Positions 20,939 through 31,110 of a stretch of 64,000 bases of DNA are shown piece by piece. The stretch spans positions 124,001 through 188,000 of the forward strand of contig NZ_JAERJD010000009.1 of assembly GCF_018257795.1 (NCBI RefSeq). The letters run 5' to 3'. Positions within the stretch are counted from its first letter, which is position 1. Every line of letters starts with the position of its first letter. The position numbers and the translations under genes are program-made. The notes under the pieces are model-generated. The model saw only the letters and a list, made by a program, of their open reading frames with translations, was not told where the DNA came from and ran no database searches. The DNA comes from Citrobacter sp. JGM124. Its GTDB lineage: Bacteria; Pseudomonadota; Gammaproteobacteria; Enterobacterales; Enterobacteriaceae.

Positions 20939-22309
20939 TTAACGACAGATTTCATAGCAGGGAACATAGGCACTGCCGGGCAGCTTCATTCGTTGTTGTT
21001 CAACAAAGCCCTGCAGGAGTTCATCCATTTGCTGCATCATGCGGGTATCACCATGGATTTTATACGGACCGAACTGTTTAATGGCTTGAATACCGATATC
21101 TTTTACGTTGCCAGCCACAATGCCTGAAAATGCCCTGCGCAATGAAGCGGCCAGCTGTTCCGGGGGCTGGTCTGAATACAGTTTTAAATCAGCCATATTT
21201 TCATGGGTGGGTTCAAAAGGCTTTTGTAGATCAGGTGCAATACGGATTGACCAGTTAAAGCTGTAGGCGTCCCCACTTTCACGGCGACTTTCTTTTACCC
21301 GGGGCATCGCTTTTTTCATCATTCGCGCGACTTCTGCAGCATCATCAATAATGATTTTATAATGACGACGGGCCTGTTCTCCCAGCGTATTTACAATAAA
21401 CTCGTCCAGTACCCGGAAGTAATCCTCACTCTCTTTCGGGCCAGTAAGGATCAGTGGTAGTACCTGATCCTGGTTATGTGGGTTCATCATTATGCCCAGC
21501 AGATAGAGGAATTCTTCTGCGGTACCCACTCCTCCCGGAAAAATGATAATGCCATGAGCGATGCGAACAAAAGCTTCAAGACGCTTTTCAATATCGGGCA
21601 TGATAATCAGTTCATTGACCAATGGGTTAGGTGGTTCCGCCGCGATAATAGAAGGCTCAGTCATGCCGATAAAGCGCCCGTCTTTATAGCGTTGTTGGGC
21701 ATGGCCTACCGCTGCGCCTTTCATTGGTGCTTCCATCGCCCCCGGGCCACAGCCAGTACAAATATCCAGTTCACGGAGGCCGAGTTGTGTTCCTACTTGA
21801 CGAGCGTAGAGATATTCTTTTTCATTAATAGAGTGACCGCCCCAGCAAACCACTAAATTTGGTGCCTCACCCACATGCAGTGCGCGGGCGTTGCGTAGAA
21901 TAGAGAACACCATATTCGTGGTGTAGATAGACTCATCATGATGTGGCTGAGTTGAACGGCTTAAATGGGCAATCTGGCCATTAACAAATACAATGTCGCG
22001 TAACACAGCAAACAGATTTGCTTGTAAGGCGCGAATGATTCGCCCGTCAACAAAGGCCTCTTCGGGGGGATTAATCAGCTCGAGTTTGACTCCTCGTTCA
22101 CGGCGTAACACGTTTATATCAAAATTCTCGAAACGCGAAAGTAGTTCGGTACTGCTATCCGTCTGGCTTCCAGAATTCAGTACCGCCAGTGAGCAATTAC
22201 GGAAGAGCTGATAAAGGTCACTACTGGCCGTGCATTTAAGCATATCGACTTCCAGTTGTGACAACATATCCATTGAACCAAGTGGGCTAACATGTGTAAT
22301 CAAGTGCAC
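20939..22309 (-). CDS. ppnN: Pyrimidine/purine nucleotide 5'-monophosphate nucleosidase
   Basis: This LOG-like nucleosidase splits purine and pyrimidine monophosphates into base and ribose 5-phosphate and is activated by (p)ppGpp in E. coli. It has 456 residues (454 in E. coli YgdH). The central Rossmann domain has [27 protein letters not shown] and [18 protein letters not shown], the PGGxGTxxE active-site motif. Flanking N- and C-terminal domains of the family are intact. relA, the ppGpp synthase gene, is also in this window. Confidence 0.94.
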   Translation of the reverse strand: MHLITHVSPLGSMDMLSQLEVDMLKCTASSDLYQLFRNCSLAVLNSGSQTDSSTELLSRFENFDINVLRRERGVKLELINPPEEAFVDGRIIRALQANLFAVLRDIVFVNGQIAHLSRSTQPHHDESIYTTNMVFSILRNARALHVGEAPNLVVCWGGHSINEKEYLYARQVGTQLGLRELDICTGCGPGAMEAPMKGAAVGHAQQRYKDGRFIGMTEPSIIAAEPPNPLVNELIIMPDIEKRLEAFVRIAHGIIIFPGGVGTAEEFLYLLGIMMNPHNQDQVLPLILTGPKESEDYFRVLDEFIVNTLGEQARRHYKIIIDDAAEVARMMKKAMPRVKESRRESGDAYSFNWSIRIAPDLQKPFEPTHENMADLKLYSDQPPEQLAASLRRAFSGIVAGNVKDIGIQAIKQFGPYKIHGDTRMMQQMDELLQGFVEQQRMKLPGSAYVPCYEICR

Positions 22310-22419
22310 TCCTTAGGTAACGAAACTCTTATCCTTAAACTCTACAATTTGTGTCTGGAATTGCGATTTTAACTCTGGGTGGCTCCCTGGCATTATGGTA
22401 TGACAGGGATATTGCATAT

Positions 22420-23262
22420 TTATTGACGAACCAAACGACCAAACGTCGGATGAAAATGAGTATTAGTTCGCCATGGATTAATATCCAGCCCACCTCGACG
22501 AGTATAGCGTGCATAGACACTTAACGCCTGTGGGTGACAGTAACGCTGGATGTCGTTAAAAATACGCTCCACGCACTGTTCATGGAATTCATTATGATGA
22601 CGGAAAGAGACTAAGTAACGCAGGAGTTTTTCCCGGTTGATTTTCGGACCTTTATAGTCGATCTGAACGGAACCCCAGTCCGGCTGATGGGTTATCAGGC
22701 AGTTAGATTTTAGTAGGTGACTGACCAGTGTTTCTTTGACTGGCTCGTCAGATACGGCGTTGGCAAGATAGTCTGCATTGAATTCGTAGTTATCAATAAC
22801 AATATCCTGGTCATCAATACATTCGCCCTGTAATGGGACTAATTGCTGAGTTTCCAGTTCATCCAGTCGAAATAACACCACGCTGACATCACCCTGGGCG
22901 CAAGCGCTTAAATCACGCTGAAGGGTTTCCCGGACAGCATCCCAGTTGGCAAATTGGGTTTGGTTAAAGCTATTGAGAAAGAGTTTAAAACTTTTTGATT
23001 CAATCAAATTAACACTATTGGCATCGATCTGGACATGGCCAACAGCCACTTGTGGCAGACCATTTTTGTTTAGCCATGAGAGTTCATAAAGCGTCCAGAT
23101 ATCCCCGCCATGAAAGGGTAACGTTTGACCATTGAGCTCAGGGAAATCACGATTAAGACTGCGAGGAACACCCTGCAGTAGTGTCGGTTGGTACTTATCC
23201 TGATAAGAGGTTGCTTTACCCAGTGTCAGGCCACGCAGAGCCTGATGATTTTCATCGAACAT
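22420..23262 (-). CDS. queF: NADPH-dependent 7-cyano-7-deazaguanine reductase
   Basis: This enzyme reduces preQ0 to preQ1 in queuosine synthesis. It has 280 residues (282 in E. coli) and is the two-domain form. The catalytic cysteine lies in [20 protein letters not shown] and fold motifs in [18 protein letters not shown], and the substrate-binding glutamate in HNEFHEQC. It is divergent from syd. queE and queD of the same pathway are 15 kb further on. Confidence 0.96.
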   Translation of the reverse strand: MFDENHQALRGLTLGKATSYQDKYQPTLLQGVPRSLNRDFPELNGQTLPFHGGDIWTLYELSWLNKNGLPQVAVGHVQIDANSVNLIESKSFKLFLNSFNQTQFANWDAVRETLQRDLSACAQGDVSVVLFRLDELETQQLVPLQGECIDDQDIVIDNYEFNADYLANAVSDEPVKETLVSHLLKSNCLITHQPDWGSVQIDYKGPKINREKLLRYLVSFRHHNEFHEQCVERIFNDIQRYCHPQALSVYARYTRRGGLDINPWRTNTHFHPTFGRLVRQ

Positions 23263-23326
23263 ATTTCACCGTATTGAAGGTACAATCAGACCATATTGTA
23301 CCAAAGCTAGCATGAGTGAGAAATTA

Positions 23327-23872
23327 ATGAACGAAATTAGCCAGTCCCTACAGCAATTCACCCAGCGATTCTGTGCTAAATGGCAGCAGGAAACGGAGGG
23401 AAACCCATCCAGCGAGGCATTGTATGGGATACCCTCGCCTTGCATACAGCATACCGCAGGTGGTGCTGTTTTCTGGAAGCCTCAACCTTTTTTTCCTGAA
23501 AGCGATTTAAGTGCAGTAGAGCGGGCGCTTGAAATCACTCTCCATCCTGATATCCATCACTTTTACACCACGCAGTTTGCCGGGGATATGCTTGCGCTTT
23601 CTGGTACCCAGAAACTGACGCTGTTGCAAGCATGGAGTGGGGATGATTTCCAGCGCGTGCAAGAAAATCTTATTGGTCATTTAGTGACACAAAAGCGACT
23701 AAAACTGTCCCCGACTCTTTTTCTGGCGACCACGGAAGATGACATGGAAGTGATATCGATTTGCAACTTGACAGGAGAGGTATTGATTGAAAAAATCGGT
23801 ACTACTCAACGTAACGTACTTTCCCCTTCGTTGACGATCTTTTTGGATACCCTCGACCCGTTGGTAGATTAA
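23327..23872 (+). CDS. syd: SecY-interacting protein Syd
   Basis: This cytoplasmic protein binds SecY and checks translocon integrity. I prefer the ATG at 23327 ([16 protein letters not shown]) over an in-frame ATG at 23312, because it gives the E. coli length of 181 residues and follows GTGAG. Conserved segments are [28 protein letters not shown] and [12 protein letters not shown]. csrB lies directly downstream, as in E. coli. Confidence 0.93.
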   Translation: MNEISQSLQQFTQRFCAKWQQETEGNPSSEALYGIPSPCIQHTAGGAVFWKPQPFFPESDLSAVERALEITLHPDIHHFYTTQFAGDMLALSGTQKLTLLQAWSGDDFQRVQENLIGHLVTQKRLKLSPTLFLATTEDDMEVISICNLTGEVLIEKIGTTQRNVLSPSLTIFLDTLDPLVD

Positions 23873-23889
23873 TTGCCCAATCATTTTGG

Positions 23890-23907
23890 TGTAAGATATT
23901 TCTTACA
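23890..23907. promoter_or_regulatory. UvrY/GacA-type operator upstream of csrB
   Basis: TGTAAG-ATATTT-CTTACA is an exact match to the 18-bp inverted repeat (TGTAAG, six bases, CTTACA) bound by the response regulators GacA, UvrY and SirA. It lies about 150-170 bp before the probable start of csrB, the usual distance of this upstream activating site. The cognate sensor gene barA is also in this window; uvrY is not. Confidence 0.85.
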
Positions 23908-24054
23908 TGAGCTGTGCGACATCTCTGAAATGTGACTCGAATTTATATTTGGCCAATTAATATATTATTTATATTACATTCAGTTGCAGAATTTCTATCG
24001 ATGTAACATTGATAATTTTAACGTGATGCCATTTCGAGTATCTTGTTATCGCCC

Positions 24055-24431
24055 CCCAAATAAACGATCCTATCACCACGACATGAAGTCGCTGAAACAC
24101 AAAAAATCAAATTGTTGTGTTGATGTAAGGATAGTTCGCCAGGATGGCGTAAAGGACTACTTCATAGATGAAGTGCGGAGTGGCTCAGGAAGAGCTAATG
24201 GACACCTCCAGGATGGAGAACGTGAGCTGCAACAGGATGTGCAGTGTGTCAAGGAGACTCAAGGACATTGTATCAGCATGATACGATGAATACTGCAGGA
24301 CGCAGTTGCAATGGACTGTAGGTCAATAGACCGAGGGACACAGTTGTCACGGATGAGCAGGGAGCACAAAAGTAGCAGGATTAGCTACGGAACGAATCGG
24401 GAGCACTGTTAATACAGTGCTCCCTTTTTTT
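24055..24431 (+). ncRNA. csrB: CsrB regulatory RNA (CsrA antagonist)
   Basis: The region between syd and yqcC, the csrB position in enteric bacteria, has about 19 GGA triplets, many as AGGA or CAGGATG in hairpin loops. The block GGACACCTCCAGGATGGAG and the end GATGAGCAGGGAGCACAAAAGTAGC recall E. coli CsrB strongly. A strong terminator closes it (stem 24399-24409 with 24414-24424, then seven T). CsrB sequesters the translational regulator CsrA. The 5' end is estimated from the usual length of about 370 nt and from TATCTT at 24039-24044 as a possible -10 box. Confidence 0.92.
24399..24431 (+). terminator. csrB terminator
   Basis: GGGAGCACTGT and ACAGTGCTCCC pair perfectly over 11 bp around a 4-nt loop and are followed by seven T residues. 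This is also the conserved 3' end of the CsrB RNA. Confidence 0.93.
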
Positions 24432-24573
24432 ATCTCGTTTTTCCTGGCCATACAGGAGAGGCGGCGCTGATGTAATTAAAGACCATTGTCATTTCTTCCC
24501 CGCAAGGTTTTTTCCGGTAAGCCTAAGAAATGTTATCCTGTACCCTCTATTGTTATTGCAGCTTAAGGTTCTC

Positions 24574-24903
24574 ATGGATAGCCAGACTCAAGTACGTCAA
24601 TACTTAATTAATATTGAGCAGGTTTTGCGTGATCACGCGTTATGGCAGGAAACATTGCCAGATCCTGCTGCTTTAGACAGCACCCAACCTTTTTGCATGG
24701 ATACATTGGATCCTGTTGAGTGGTTACAGTGGGTTTTAATTCCCCGGATGCATGCCCTGCTTGATAGTCAACGGGCACTTCCCGGAGAGTTTGCTGTGGC
24801 ACCTTATTATGAAATGGCTCTGGATAGCTCTCGCTGTGAACGGGAGCCATTGCTGGCGGTATTACTGGAATTGGATGCTTTCTTTAATCCGGTGCCATCC
24901 TGA
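24574..24903 (+). CDS. yqcC: DUF446 protein YqcC
   Basis: This small protein of 109 residues is of unknown function. The family hallmark STQPFCMDTLDPVEWLQW and the PRMHALLD and FAVAPYYEMAL segments match E. coli YqcC. I chose the ATG at 24574, with AAGG ten bases upstream, over a TTG at 24550. The stop overlaps the truC start (TGATG), so the genes are coupled. Confidence 0.92.
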   Translation: MDSQTQVRQYLINIEQVLRDHALWQETLPDPAALDSTQPFCMDTLDPVEWLQWVLIPRMHALLDSQRALPGEFAVAPYYEMALDSSRCEREPLLAVLLELDAFFNPVPS

Positions 24904-25661
24904 TGCTGGATATTATTTATCAGGATGAGTGGTTGGTTGCGGTGAATAAACCCTCTGGATGGCTGGTTCATCGTAGCTGGTTAGACCGGCATGAAACACG
25001 AATAGCGATGCAAACTGTGCGAGATCAGATTGGACAGCATGTGTTTACTGTTCACCGCCTGGATAAGCCAACGTCAGGCGTGTTGTTGATGGGATTATCC
25101 AGTGAGGTGGGGCGTTTACTATCGCAACAGTTTGAACAGCGCCAAATTCAAAAACGCTATCATGCGGTAGTCCGTGGCTGGCTGGAAGGCGAGGACCTGC
25201 TGGATTACCCCTTGCTTGAAGAACAGGACAAAATTGCAGATAAATTCACGACACAAGATAAGCTTCCTCAGGAGGCGATAACTCACTATCGCAGCCTGGC
25301 CACTGTCGAAATGCCGGTGGCAGTAGGGCGTTATTCTACTGCCCGTTATAGTCTGATCGAACTGGAGCCGCAAACGGGACGCAAACATCAGCTTCGCCGT
25401 CATATGGCACATTTGCGTCACCCTATTATTGGCGATTCCAGGCATGGTGATTTACGTCAAAACCGGGGTGCTGCAGAACATTTCGGCTGTCAGCGTTTGA
25501 TGTTGCATGCCAGCCAGCTCTCTTTGATTCACCCGATAACGGGTGCCACACTCAGATTACGGGCTGACCTTGATACGACCTGGACGAACATGTTATCCCA
25601 GTTTGGCTGGCGAGGTTTGTTATCAGACATTGAGCCTGTCACTGCTGAACAGAGCGATTAA
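24903..25661 (+). CDS. truC: tRNA pseudouridine(65) synthase TruC
   Basis: This RluA-family synthase isomerises U65 in certain tRNAs. It has 252 residues. The catalytic aspartate is in HRLDKPTSGVLL, and ELEPQTGRKHQLRRH is the second RluA motif. It is coupled to yqcC and followed by yqcA, the normal enteric order. The protein ends slightly earlier than E. coli TruC (260 residues) but the fold motifs are complete. Confidence 0.95.
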   Translation: MLDIIYQDEWLVAVNKPSGWLVHRSWLDRHETRIAMQTVRDQIGQHVFTVHRLDKPTSGVLLMGLSSEVGRLLSQQFEQRQIQKRYHAVVRGWLEGEDLLDYPLLEEQDKIADKFTTQDKLPQEAITHYRSLATVEMPVAVGRYSTARYSLIELEPQTGRKHQLRRHMAHLRHPIIGDSRHGDLRQNRGAAEHFGCQRLMLHASQLSLIHPITGATLRLRADLDTTWTNMLSQFGWRGLLSDIEPVTAEQSD

Positions 25662-25811
25662 TCGTGAATGGTTCGCGTTGTAACACGTGACCATCTATGT
25701 TGGTTCTGGGGGCTCAGGTTCGTGGGCAGTGAAACGAGAGGCTCATGGTCTTTATGGTATGAACTATCGTGTGTACAGCAGTAATACTGCTGATTAATAA
25801 GGAATAGTGAG

Positions 25812-26264
25812 ATGGCTGAAATAGGTATCTTTGTCGGTACATTGTACGGAAATGCGCTGTTTGTGGCGGAAGAAGCTGAAGCGATTTTGAGCCAGCATGG
25901 GCACAGTGTCAAAGTGTTTGAAGACCCTGAATTATCGCACTGGCAGTATTATCGCCATCATTACGTCCTGGTTATTACCTCCACCACCGGGCAAGGTGAT
26001 TTACCTGAGAGTATTGTTCCTTTATTTCAGGCGATTAAAAATGAGGTAGGGTATCAGCCAGACCTGCGTTATGGATTAATCGCGCTGGGTGACAGCAGCT
26101 ATGATCTCTTTTGTGGTGGTGGCAAGCAATTTGATGCCCTGTTACAGGAGCAAGGTGCAACTCGTCTTGGCGATGTGTTATTGGTCGATGCCAGTGAAAA
26201 TCCGGAACCTGAATTTATTACTAATCCGTGGGTAGAACGGTGGGCTTTATTGCTCGCACAATAG
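25812..26264 (+). CDS. yqcA: Flavodoxin-like protein YqcA
   Basis: This is a single-domain flavodoxin of 150 residues (149 in E. coli). The FMN phosphate loop is [29 protein letters not shown] follows, and [18 protein letters not shown] is the third flavin-binding segment. Its redox partner is not settled. In E. coli the gene follows truC, as here. A short CAGCAGT/ACTGCTG hairpin lies about 20 bp before the gene. Confidence 0.94.
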   Translation: MAEIGIFVGTLYGNALFVAEEAEAILSQHGHSVKVFEDPELSHWQYYRHHYVLVITSTTGQGDLPESIVPLFQAIKNEVGYQPDLRYGLIALGDSSYDLFCGGGKQFDALLQEQGATRLGDVLLVDASENPEPEFITNPWVERWALLLAQ

Positions 26265-26332
26265 GACCATACCAGGAATGGCTAATCCCATTTTCAACCT
26301 TCTCCGTTAGCGGTTGAGGATGTTTTAATTCG

Positions 26333-26364
26333 GAAAAAGGGAAGCGTTTTGCTCTCCTTTTTTC
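26333..26364. terminator. Terminator between convergent yqcA and ramA-like genes
   Basis: GAAAAAGG (26333-26340) pairs with CCTTTTTTC (26356-26364) around a further GC pairing and a TTTT loop. T-tracts exist on both strands. A second small hairpin, CAACC/GGTTG, lies at about 26295-26316. Confidence 0.55.
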
Positions 26365-26410
26365 ATCGGCTGATGTGTATTATTTTGATGTGTCAGCTCT
26401 CCTGATGGTG

Positions 26411-26782
26411 TCAGGGTGTTTCAGAGCAGCCGTGGCTCTCTTCATTTGGTGGTGTATTTTTTGTTCGACGGTAAGCCCCTGGTGAGGTGTTAAATTTTTT
26501 ACCAAAAGTCCTGGTAAAGGATTGCTGTGAATCAAAGCCATAGCGGACTGAAATATCAAGAATTCGATCGGTGGTATTTTTAAGATCTTGTGCTGCCAGC
26601 TCAAGTTTGTGCTCTCTGATGTAGGCTCCCAGACTTTTGCCGGCCCACCCTGTGAACATGCGCTGTAAATACCATTTAGAGTATCCAGACTGTTTTGCTA
26701 CGTCTTCAATACGCAGGGGACGCTGCAAGTTGTTGTTTACCCATTTAAGCAGGGATTCCATAAAATCGTCAGGCATGGACAT
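26411..26782 (-). CDS. ramA: AraC/XylS-family activator, RamA/MarA-like
   Basis: This 123-residue protein consists only of the double helix-turn-helix DNA-binding unit, like RamA, MarA and SoxS, which activate efflux and porin genes. PLRIEDVAKQSGYSKWYLQRMF is split over helix-turn-helix one, and DISVRYGFDSQQSFTRTFGK over helix-turn-helix two. PLRI, YIREHKL and SPGAYRR fit RamA better than MarA. The Shine-Dalgarno at 26783-26793 (AAGGAGGTGAT) complements the 16S tail over 11 bases and touches the ATG. The in-frame ATG at 26776 is an alternative start. A TetR-type gene is divergent upstream, as ramR is to ramA in Salmonella, but no romA lies in between. Confidence 0.75.
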   Translation of the reverse strand: MSMPDDFMESLLKWVNNNLQRPLRIEDVAKQSGYSKWYLQRMFTGWAGKSLGAYIREHKLELAAQDLKNTTDRILDISVRYGFDSQQSFTRTFGKKFNTSPGAYRRTKNTPPNEESHGCSETP

Positions 26783-26885
26783 ATCACCTCCTTCTTGTAC
26801 CTTATTATGCTGATATCAATCTAAATCATGGCCTGGCATTTGTGTGGTTATGCCATTAACTGATTCAGAACAATTTTTCCATTTT

Positions 26886-26930
26886 TGAGTGAGTAAACAC
26901 TCATTATAGGTGTGAGATGTCAACCGTCAA
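26886..26930 (-). promoter_or_regulatory. ramA-like promoter with RamR-type operator
   Basis: On the minus strand TTGACG (-35, 26925-26930) and a perfect TATAAT (-10, 26903-26908) are 16 bp apart. Immediately downstream, covering the start point, is the dyad TGAGTG-AGTAAA-CACTCA (26886-26903), which fits the RamR operator known from Salmonella (ATGAGTG, six bases, CACTCAT). A repressor bound here would block the start of transcription of the ramA-like gene. Confidence 0.8.
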
Positions 26931-27016
26931 TAAAATTTACGGTATGATACACAGAAGAACAATAAATCAGGGCCTGACGATGCAGAAGGGGCCATTCTTG
27001 AAATCAGTGAGGTATT

Positions 27017-27589
27017 GTGGCTCGTCCAAAAAGTGAAGATAAAAGATTAGCGTTACTGGATGCGACAACTGAAGCTATAGCGGAGCATGGTCTGGGGGCT
27101 GCTACGTCCCTTATTGCCAAAAAAGCGGGCGTCGCTGAAGGAACGTTATTCCGTTATTTTGCTACTAAAGATGTGTTATTCAACGATGTTTATCACCATC
27201 TTAAGTGGCTGCTGGGAAAGCAGTTGATGAAAACATATAACCGTGAATTACCGGTTGAAGCGCGTTCTCGTGAATTATGGAACGGTTACATTAACTGGGG
27301 ACTGGTCAATATTGATGCCAGAAAGGCGATGAGTCAGTTGGCGGTATCAGGAAAAATTACCAAAGATACACTTCAAAAAACGCATGATGAGTTTCCAGAG
27401 TTACGCCAGCTTTCAAATGAAAGTATCACCAATGAGTATCTGACCTGCGGGGAAAACCCTTTTGCGGATGCTATATTCTTTGCCCTGGCGGAAACGACAA
27501 TGGAGTTTGCCGCCAGGGAGCCTGAACGTAAACAAGACTATATTATTGCAGGGTTTGACGTAATGTGGCATGGCATGACAAAGGCCTGA
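27017..27589 (+). CDS. ramR: TetR-family repressor, RamR-like
   Basis: This 190-residue repressor begins ARPKSEDKRLALLDATTEAI and contains AGVAEGTLFRYFATKDVLFN, nearly the same as the Salmonella RamR helix-turn-helix region. The C-terminal LALAETTMEFAAREPERKQDY also matches RamR. RamR represses ramA and loses DNA affinity on binding bile acids or drugs. The start is GTG, preceded by GAGG. It is divergent from the ramA-like gene across 234 bp that contain the dyad. The convergent barA ends nine bases downstream. Confidence 0.78.
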   Translation: MARPKSEDKRLALLDATTEAIAEHGLGAATSLIAKKAGVAEGTLFRYFATKDVLFNDVYHHLKWLLGKQLMKTYNRELPVEARSRELWNGYINWGLVNIDARKAMSQLAVSGKITKDTLQKTHDEFPELRQLSNESITNEYLTCGENPFADAIFFALAETTMEFAAREPERKQDYIIAGFDVMWHGMTKA

Positions 27590-27597
27590 ATATTCAG

Positions 27598-30357
27598 TTA
27601 ATTCAGGTAGTTCTGCGCCACATTTGCCACATTATCCATTTCATCCAGTAATTCGAGAATTTCTGGCTCCAGTGCTTCAGGAGCGACGCCTCTGCTTAAC
27701 TCGGTTTCTAAAATTAAGCAGAGTTTTTTCAAGTTCGGTACACCACTATAGCTACAGCTGCCATGCAACTTATGAATAATATCTTTGATCCCTTGAGGAT
27801 TATTACCAAACAGCTGTTTTTCCAGTACCTCACGAACTTCAGGCATAAACTCCAGTAACATTTTTAGCATATCCTGGGCCAGACTGACTTTATTCGCCGC
27901 CTGAGTGAGGGCTAATTCCCAGTCGAAGGTGAGATCTGTTTTTGGCTCAGATGGCGGATTATCGCTCGGGGACACCAGTGTGGCATTGTTGAGTGTATTC
28001 ATCTGATAGTGCAGCAGAATGTTTTGGAGTTTCTTTTCTTCAATGGGTTTTGCCAGGTAGTCGTTGATACCAGCAATAAGCAGTTTTTCTTTTTGTCCTG
28101 CCATGGCGTGTGCGGTGACGGCAATGACAGGTGTATTTTTATGATGCGGCAGCTGACGAATCAGCTCACAGGCACGAATTCCATCAATTTCAGGCATCTG
28201 AATATCCATCAGTATTAAATCCAGTTCCATTTGACGGGCTTGCTCCAGCGCCTGTAGAGCATTACTACACAGCACCACATGTTGCACTTTATCCTTCAGT
28301 AAGGCGCTGAGAAGTTTGAGGTTAGCAGGATTGTCATCTACAGCCATCACCGTCATCGGGAGCTTACCATCAGTAGTCACTTTTGGCGGCGCAATAACAG
28401 GATGATGATAGCTTTCCAGTAAGAGCGGGAATAAACGTGTTGAAGTGATCGGTTTTAATAAACAACCGGTAACGCCCTGGCGTTTAAACTCCTCAGCGTG
28501 GATCTGTGCCTGACAAGGCAGTGCGAGAATCAAACAGTCGCTTAATGTTGCTGCGTGTTCCAGATTGATATGTGCCAGGGGCTGAGTTTCGTTTAAGGTA
28601 ACAGGAACGCCAATCAATAAAATATCAAAGTGTTCGTCTGGTAGCCCGGAGAGGGACGGTGTGTGTATGACAGAAAGTGGTGTGTTCTGAAGCAAATTCA
28701 GGGTACTTTGAGCCGCATTCACATTGGCTTCAACATAAGCAATTCGACGCCCCGCCAGCTTGTTCATTGCATTATTATTCAGGACAGCATGCGGGTTTAA
28801 GTCAAGATTAATATAAAACCAGAAGGTTGAGCCGCTATCCGGCTTACTGTGGAAGGATATCTCCCCCCCCATTTCATTAACCAGCTTTTGAGTGATCACC
28901 AGTCCTAGACCCGTCCCCCCGTGGCGGCGAGAGATGCTCGCATCGGCCTGACGAAATGCCTGAAAAAGTCGTGACTGTTCCTGCTCTGGGATACCGATAC
29001 CGGAATCATGAATTTGCATTTCAATCTGAACTTTGTTGTTACCCTCAGTACGCTTTTGCACCAGGATATCGATATTGCCCGTTTCTGTGAATTTTATGGC
29101 ATTGCCAGTAAGGTTAGTAATTATTTGCTGTAAACGTAGAGGGTCACCAATGACATTATCCGGGACATCGTTTTGGATATTCAGCGTCAGCTCAAGCCCT
29201 TTTTCATGGGCAGATTGTGCAAGCAACGTGATCGCTTCATCCAAAATATTTCGCAGTGGGAAGGGGATATTTTCCAGCACTAACTTCCCTGCCTCTAGTT
29301 TAGAGAAGTCCAGCACATCGTTAATAATTGTCAGGAGGTTATTGGCAGAACGCTCAATGGTAAATAAATAGTCCCTCTGAGTCGTATTCAATTCTGTTTT
29401 TAACGTCAGACGCGTAAAACCGATGACGCCATTAAGTGGCGTTCTCAGTTCATGAGACATATTGGCTAAAAACTCAGACTTGATGCGTACTGCCTCCTGG
29501 GCCTTCTTCTTGGCTAAATCCAGTTCGACATTTTGAATTTCCATCTGCTCAAGGGTTTCACGCAAGTCGGACGTTGCCTGATCGACATTGTGCTGCATCT
29601 CTTCATGGTAGGCAGTCAGAGACATGGCCATCGAGTTAATACCATTCTTCAACATATCCAGCTCGCCGAGCATAAATCCTTCAGCACGACTGTCTAACTG
29701 ACCGCGTCTTATACGGTCAACCGTATTCACCATGTTGCGAATGGGCCCTGTAACATCACGCATTAATCGATAGGCAAACAGCATGGCAATGGCAATACAG
29801 GCCAGCATCATCAATGTTGAGGTGAAAATTTCACGATACTGCTGCAGTCTTACTGACTGCAGGTCAAGTTCCATCGCAACATAACCCTGAATTTTTCCCG
29901 AATGGCGTTCATCCTGCTCACTTTCATCACTCTGGGAGTAGACTTCAGACATGATGGGGGTGCGGAGGATCATCATATAGCCATCACGGCTAACCGTCAG
30001 GTGTGAAGGAATGGCTTCTCCCTCAGGGATTTTTAGCGTAGAAGCATCCGGCTGAAAATTTGAAGTGACAAAAAGTTTATTCTGACGATCGTAAATCGAA
30101 ATGCCACGCACAATATTTGAGTGTCTGCGGTGGAGGACACTCACCAGATGACGCAGAGGTTCCTTGTCTTTACCATTTATTGCAAATTCGCAAGAAACGG
30201 CCAAAGGTTCGATAATACTGACCCCGGCATTCTCTAATTGGTTCTGCAGATCGTTGTAGCGATGAACAACGAAAAAAGTGCTGAGTAATAAACCAATTAG
30301 AAGTGTGGGAGCCAGAATCAGGATCATCATGCGTGCACGAAGGCTATAGTTAGTCAT
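27598..30357 (-). CDS. barA: Hybrid sensor histidine kinase BarA
   Basis: This tripartite kinase phosphorylates UvrY in response to short-chain acids and thereby switches on CsrB and CsrC. I chose the ATG at 30357 ([11 protein letters not shown]) over 30423, giving 919 residues (918 in E. coli). Domains in order: transmembrane segment (about 10-30), periplasmic sensor, second transmembrane segment, HAMP, HisKA with [16 protein letters not shown] (phospho-His near 302), HATPase with [12 protein letters not shown], receiver with [14 protein letters not shown] (Asp near 718), and Hpt with [16 protein letters not shown] precedes the start. The target csrB is 3-6 kb upstream in this window. Confidence 0.97.
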   Translation of the reverse strand: MTNYSLRARMMILILAPTLLIGLLLSTFFVVHRYNDLQNQLENAGVSIIEPLAVSCEFAINGKDKEPLRHLVSVLHRRHSNIVRGISIYDRQNKLFVTSNFQPDASTLKIPEGEAIPSHLTVSRDGYMMILRTPIMSEVYSQSDESEQDERHSGKIQGYVAMELDLQSVRLQQYREIFTSTLMMLACIAIAMLFAYRLMRDVTGPIRNMVNTVDRIRRGQLDSRAEGFMLGELDMLKNGINSMAMSLTAYHEEMQHNVDQATSDLRETLEQMEIQNVELDLAKKKAQEAVRIKSEFLANMSHELRTPLNGVIGFTRLTLKTELNTTQRDYLFTIERSANNLLTIINDVLDFSKLEAGKLVLENIPFPLRNILDEAITLLAQSAHEKGLELTLNIQNDVPDNVIGDPLRLQQIITNLTGNAIKFTETGNIDILVQKRTEGNNKVQIEMQIHDSGIGIPEQEQSRLFQAFRQADASISRRHGGTGLGLVITQKLVNEMGGEISFHSKPDSGSTFWFYINLDLNPHAVLNNNAMNKLAGRRIAYVEANVNAAQSTLNLLQNTPLSVIHTPSLSGLPDEHFDILLIGVPVTLNETQPLAHINLEHAATLSDCLILALPCQAQIHAEEFKRQGVTGCLLKPITSTRLFPLLLESYHHPVIAPPKVTTDGKLPMTVMAVDDNPANLKLLSALLKDKVQHVVLCSNALQALEQARQMELDLILMDIQMPEIDGIRACELIRQLPHHKNTPVIAVTAHAMAGQKEKLLIAGINDYLAKPIEEKKLQNILLHYQMNTLNNATLVSPSDNPPSEPKTDLTFDWELALTQAANKVSLAQDMLKMLLEFMPEVREVLEKQLFGNNPQGIKDIIHKLHGSCSYSGVPNLKKLCLILETELSRGVAPEALEPEILELLDEMDNVANVAQNYLN

Positions 30358-30660
30358 GGGATTCCGATAAGGACAATAAAAGAACGTGAAGTAAGATAAT
30401 ATCTCAACGCTATAGTGACTCACTCTACCCTAAAGAGCGCTGCACACTTATGAGTGACATCATAGCAGTAATGGTAAATATTTGGGATTGATTGCCTGAA
30501 TCACAGGCGAGAATAAATGAGGTGGCGTTATTTCATGATTCACTTCCCGGTGAGTGGTGAAATATCAGGATTCCTGGGTGATGATGATGCTTTTAAAATT
30601 ATGAACGATAACCGCCCCAGTTTAGTGCTCTAATTCATGTGATCAATCCATCGTGGTGCA

Positions 30661-30894
30661 TCCTTACTGATCGTGATTTATCTTATCACTTGCGGTGATG
30701 CTTTTTCATCAATGTACTGAAACTTACCAGTAGCAACACTTTCCCTGCAAAGAGTCAATGAGGATAAGTATCTCTCAAAACTGGAACGTTTTTCGCAAGT
30801 AAAGCAGAGCACCATCTCTGTTAACCTGAGCAGCGGGAGATATTGGGGTGTTGGTAACGGTAAAGTAAGCCGCTATGGATGCTATTTAAATTAA
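30661..30894 (+). pseudogene. Possible remnant of a small exported protein
   Basis: One frame reads SLLIVIYLITCGDAFSSMY, then a TGA at 30718-30720, then continues open as NLPVATLSLQRVNEDKYLS to SSGRYWGVGNGKVSRYGCYLN and a stop at 30894. The first part looks like a signal peptide with a lipobox-like LITC, and the second is protein-like in composition, but there is no start codon for a complete product. I do not recognise the family. It may be chance. Confidence 0.25.
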
Positions 30895-30912
30895 TCAATA
30901 GATGGTTAAAGG

Positions 30913-31110
30913 ATGGGGAACAAGGCGCGATTTATTGCTGTCTATAAGGCTACAAAAAAGTTTGTCAGTATGAAAATGTCAGAAAAAGAGGGGGGCCGGG
31001 CAGGATATGCTGACGGTATTGCTGCGCTGATGGCAAAAGAACAATATAATGTTCAGCAGAATTTGGTGACAAATGCCCGCTTTTTTATCGTCATCCGGAC
31101 GACGTGTTAA
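30913..31110 (+). pseudogene. Short unrecognised reading frame, possibly truncated
   Basis: The 65-residue frame starts ATG at 30913 after AAAGG and reads MGNKARFIAVYKATKKFVSM, then a charged helical middle (KMSEKEGGRAGYADGIAALM). It ends abruptly at TAA after RTTC. Near its end another frame (31050-31148) reads EFGDKCPLFYRHPDDVLRNK and then LDVNDIDNT. That is reminiscent of the N-terminus of Fic-family proteins (E. coli Fic has FGEGRDPYLYPGLDIMRNRL), but it has no start and ends after 33 codons. I do not assign a function. Confidence 0.25.

Noticed and set aside
23984-24289. Open frame of 101 codons on the plus strand between syd and yqcC
   Set aside because: It lies within and just ahead of the CsrB RNA; the GGA-rich hairpin pattern and terminator explain the sequence, and no protein-like motif is seen.
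27586-27597. Palindrome CTGAATATTCAG over the end of ramR
   Set aside because: It is short, sits at a stop codon between convergent genes and lacks a T-run; likely chance.
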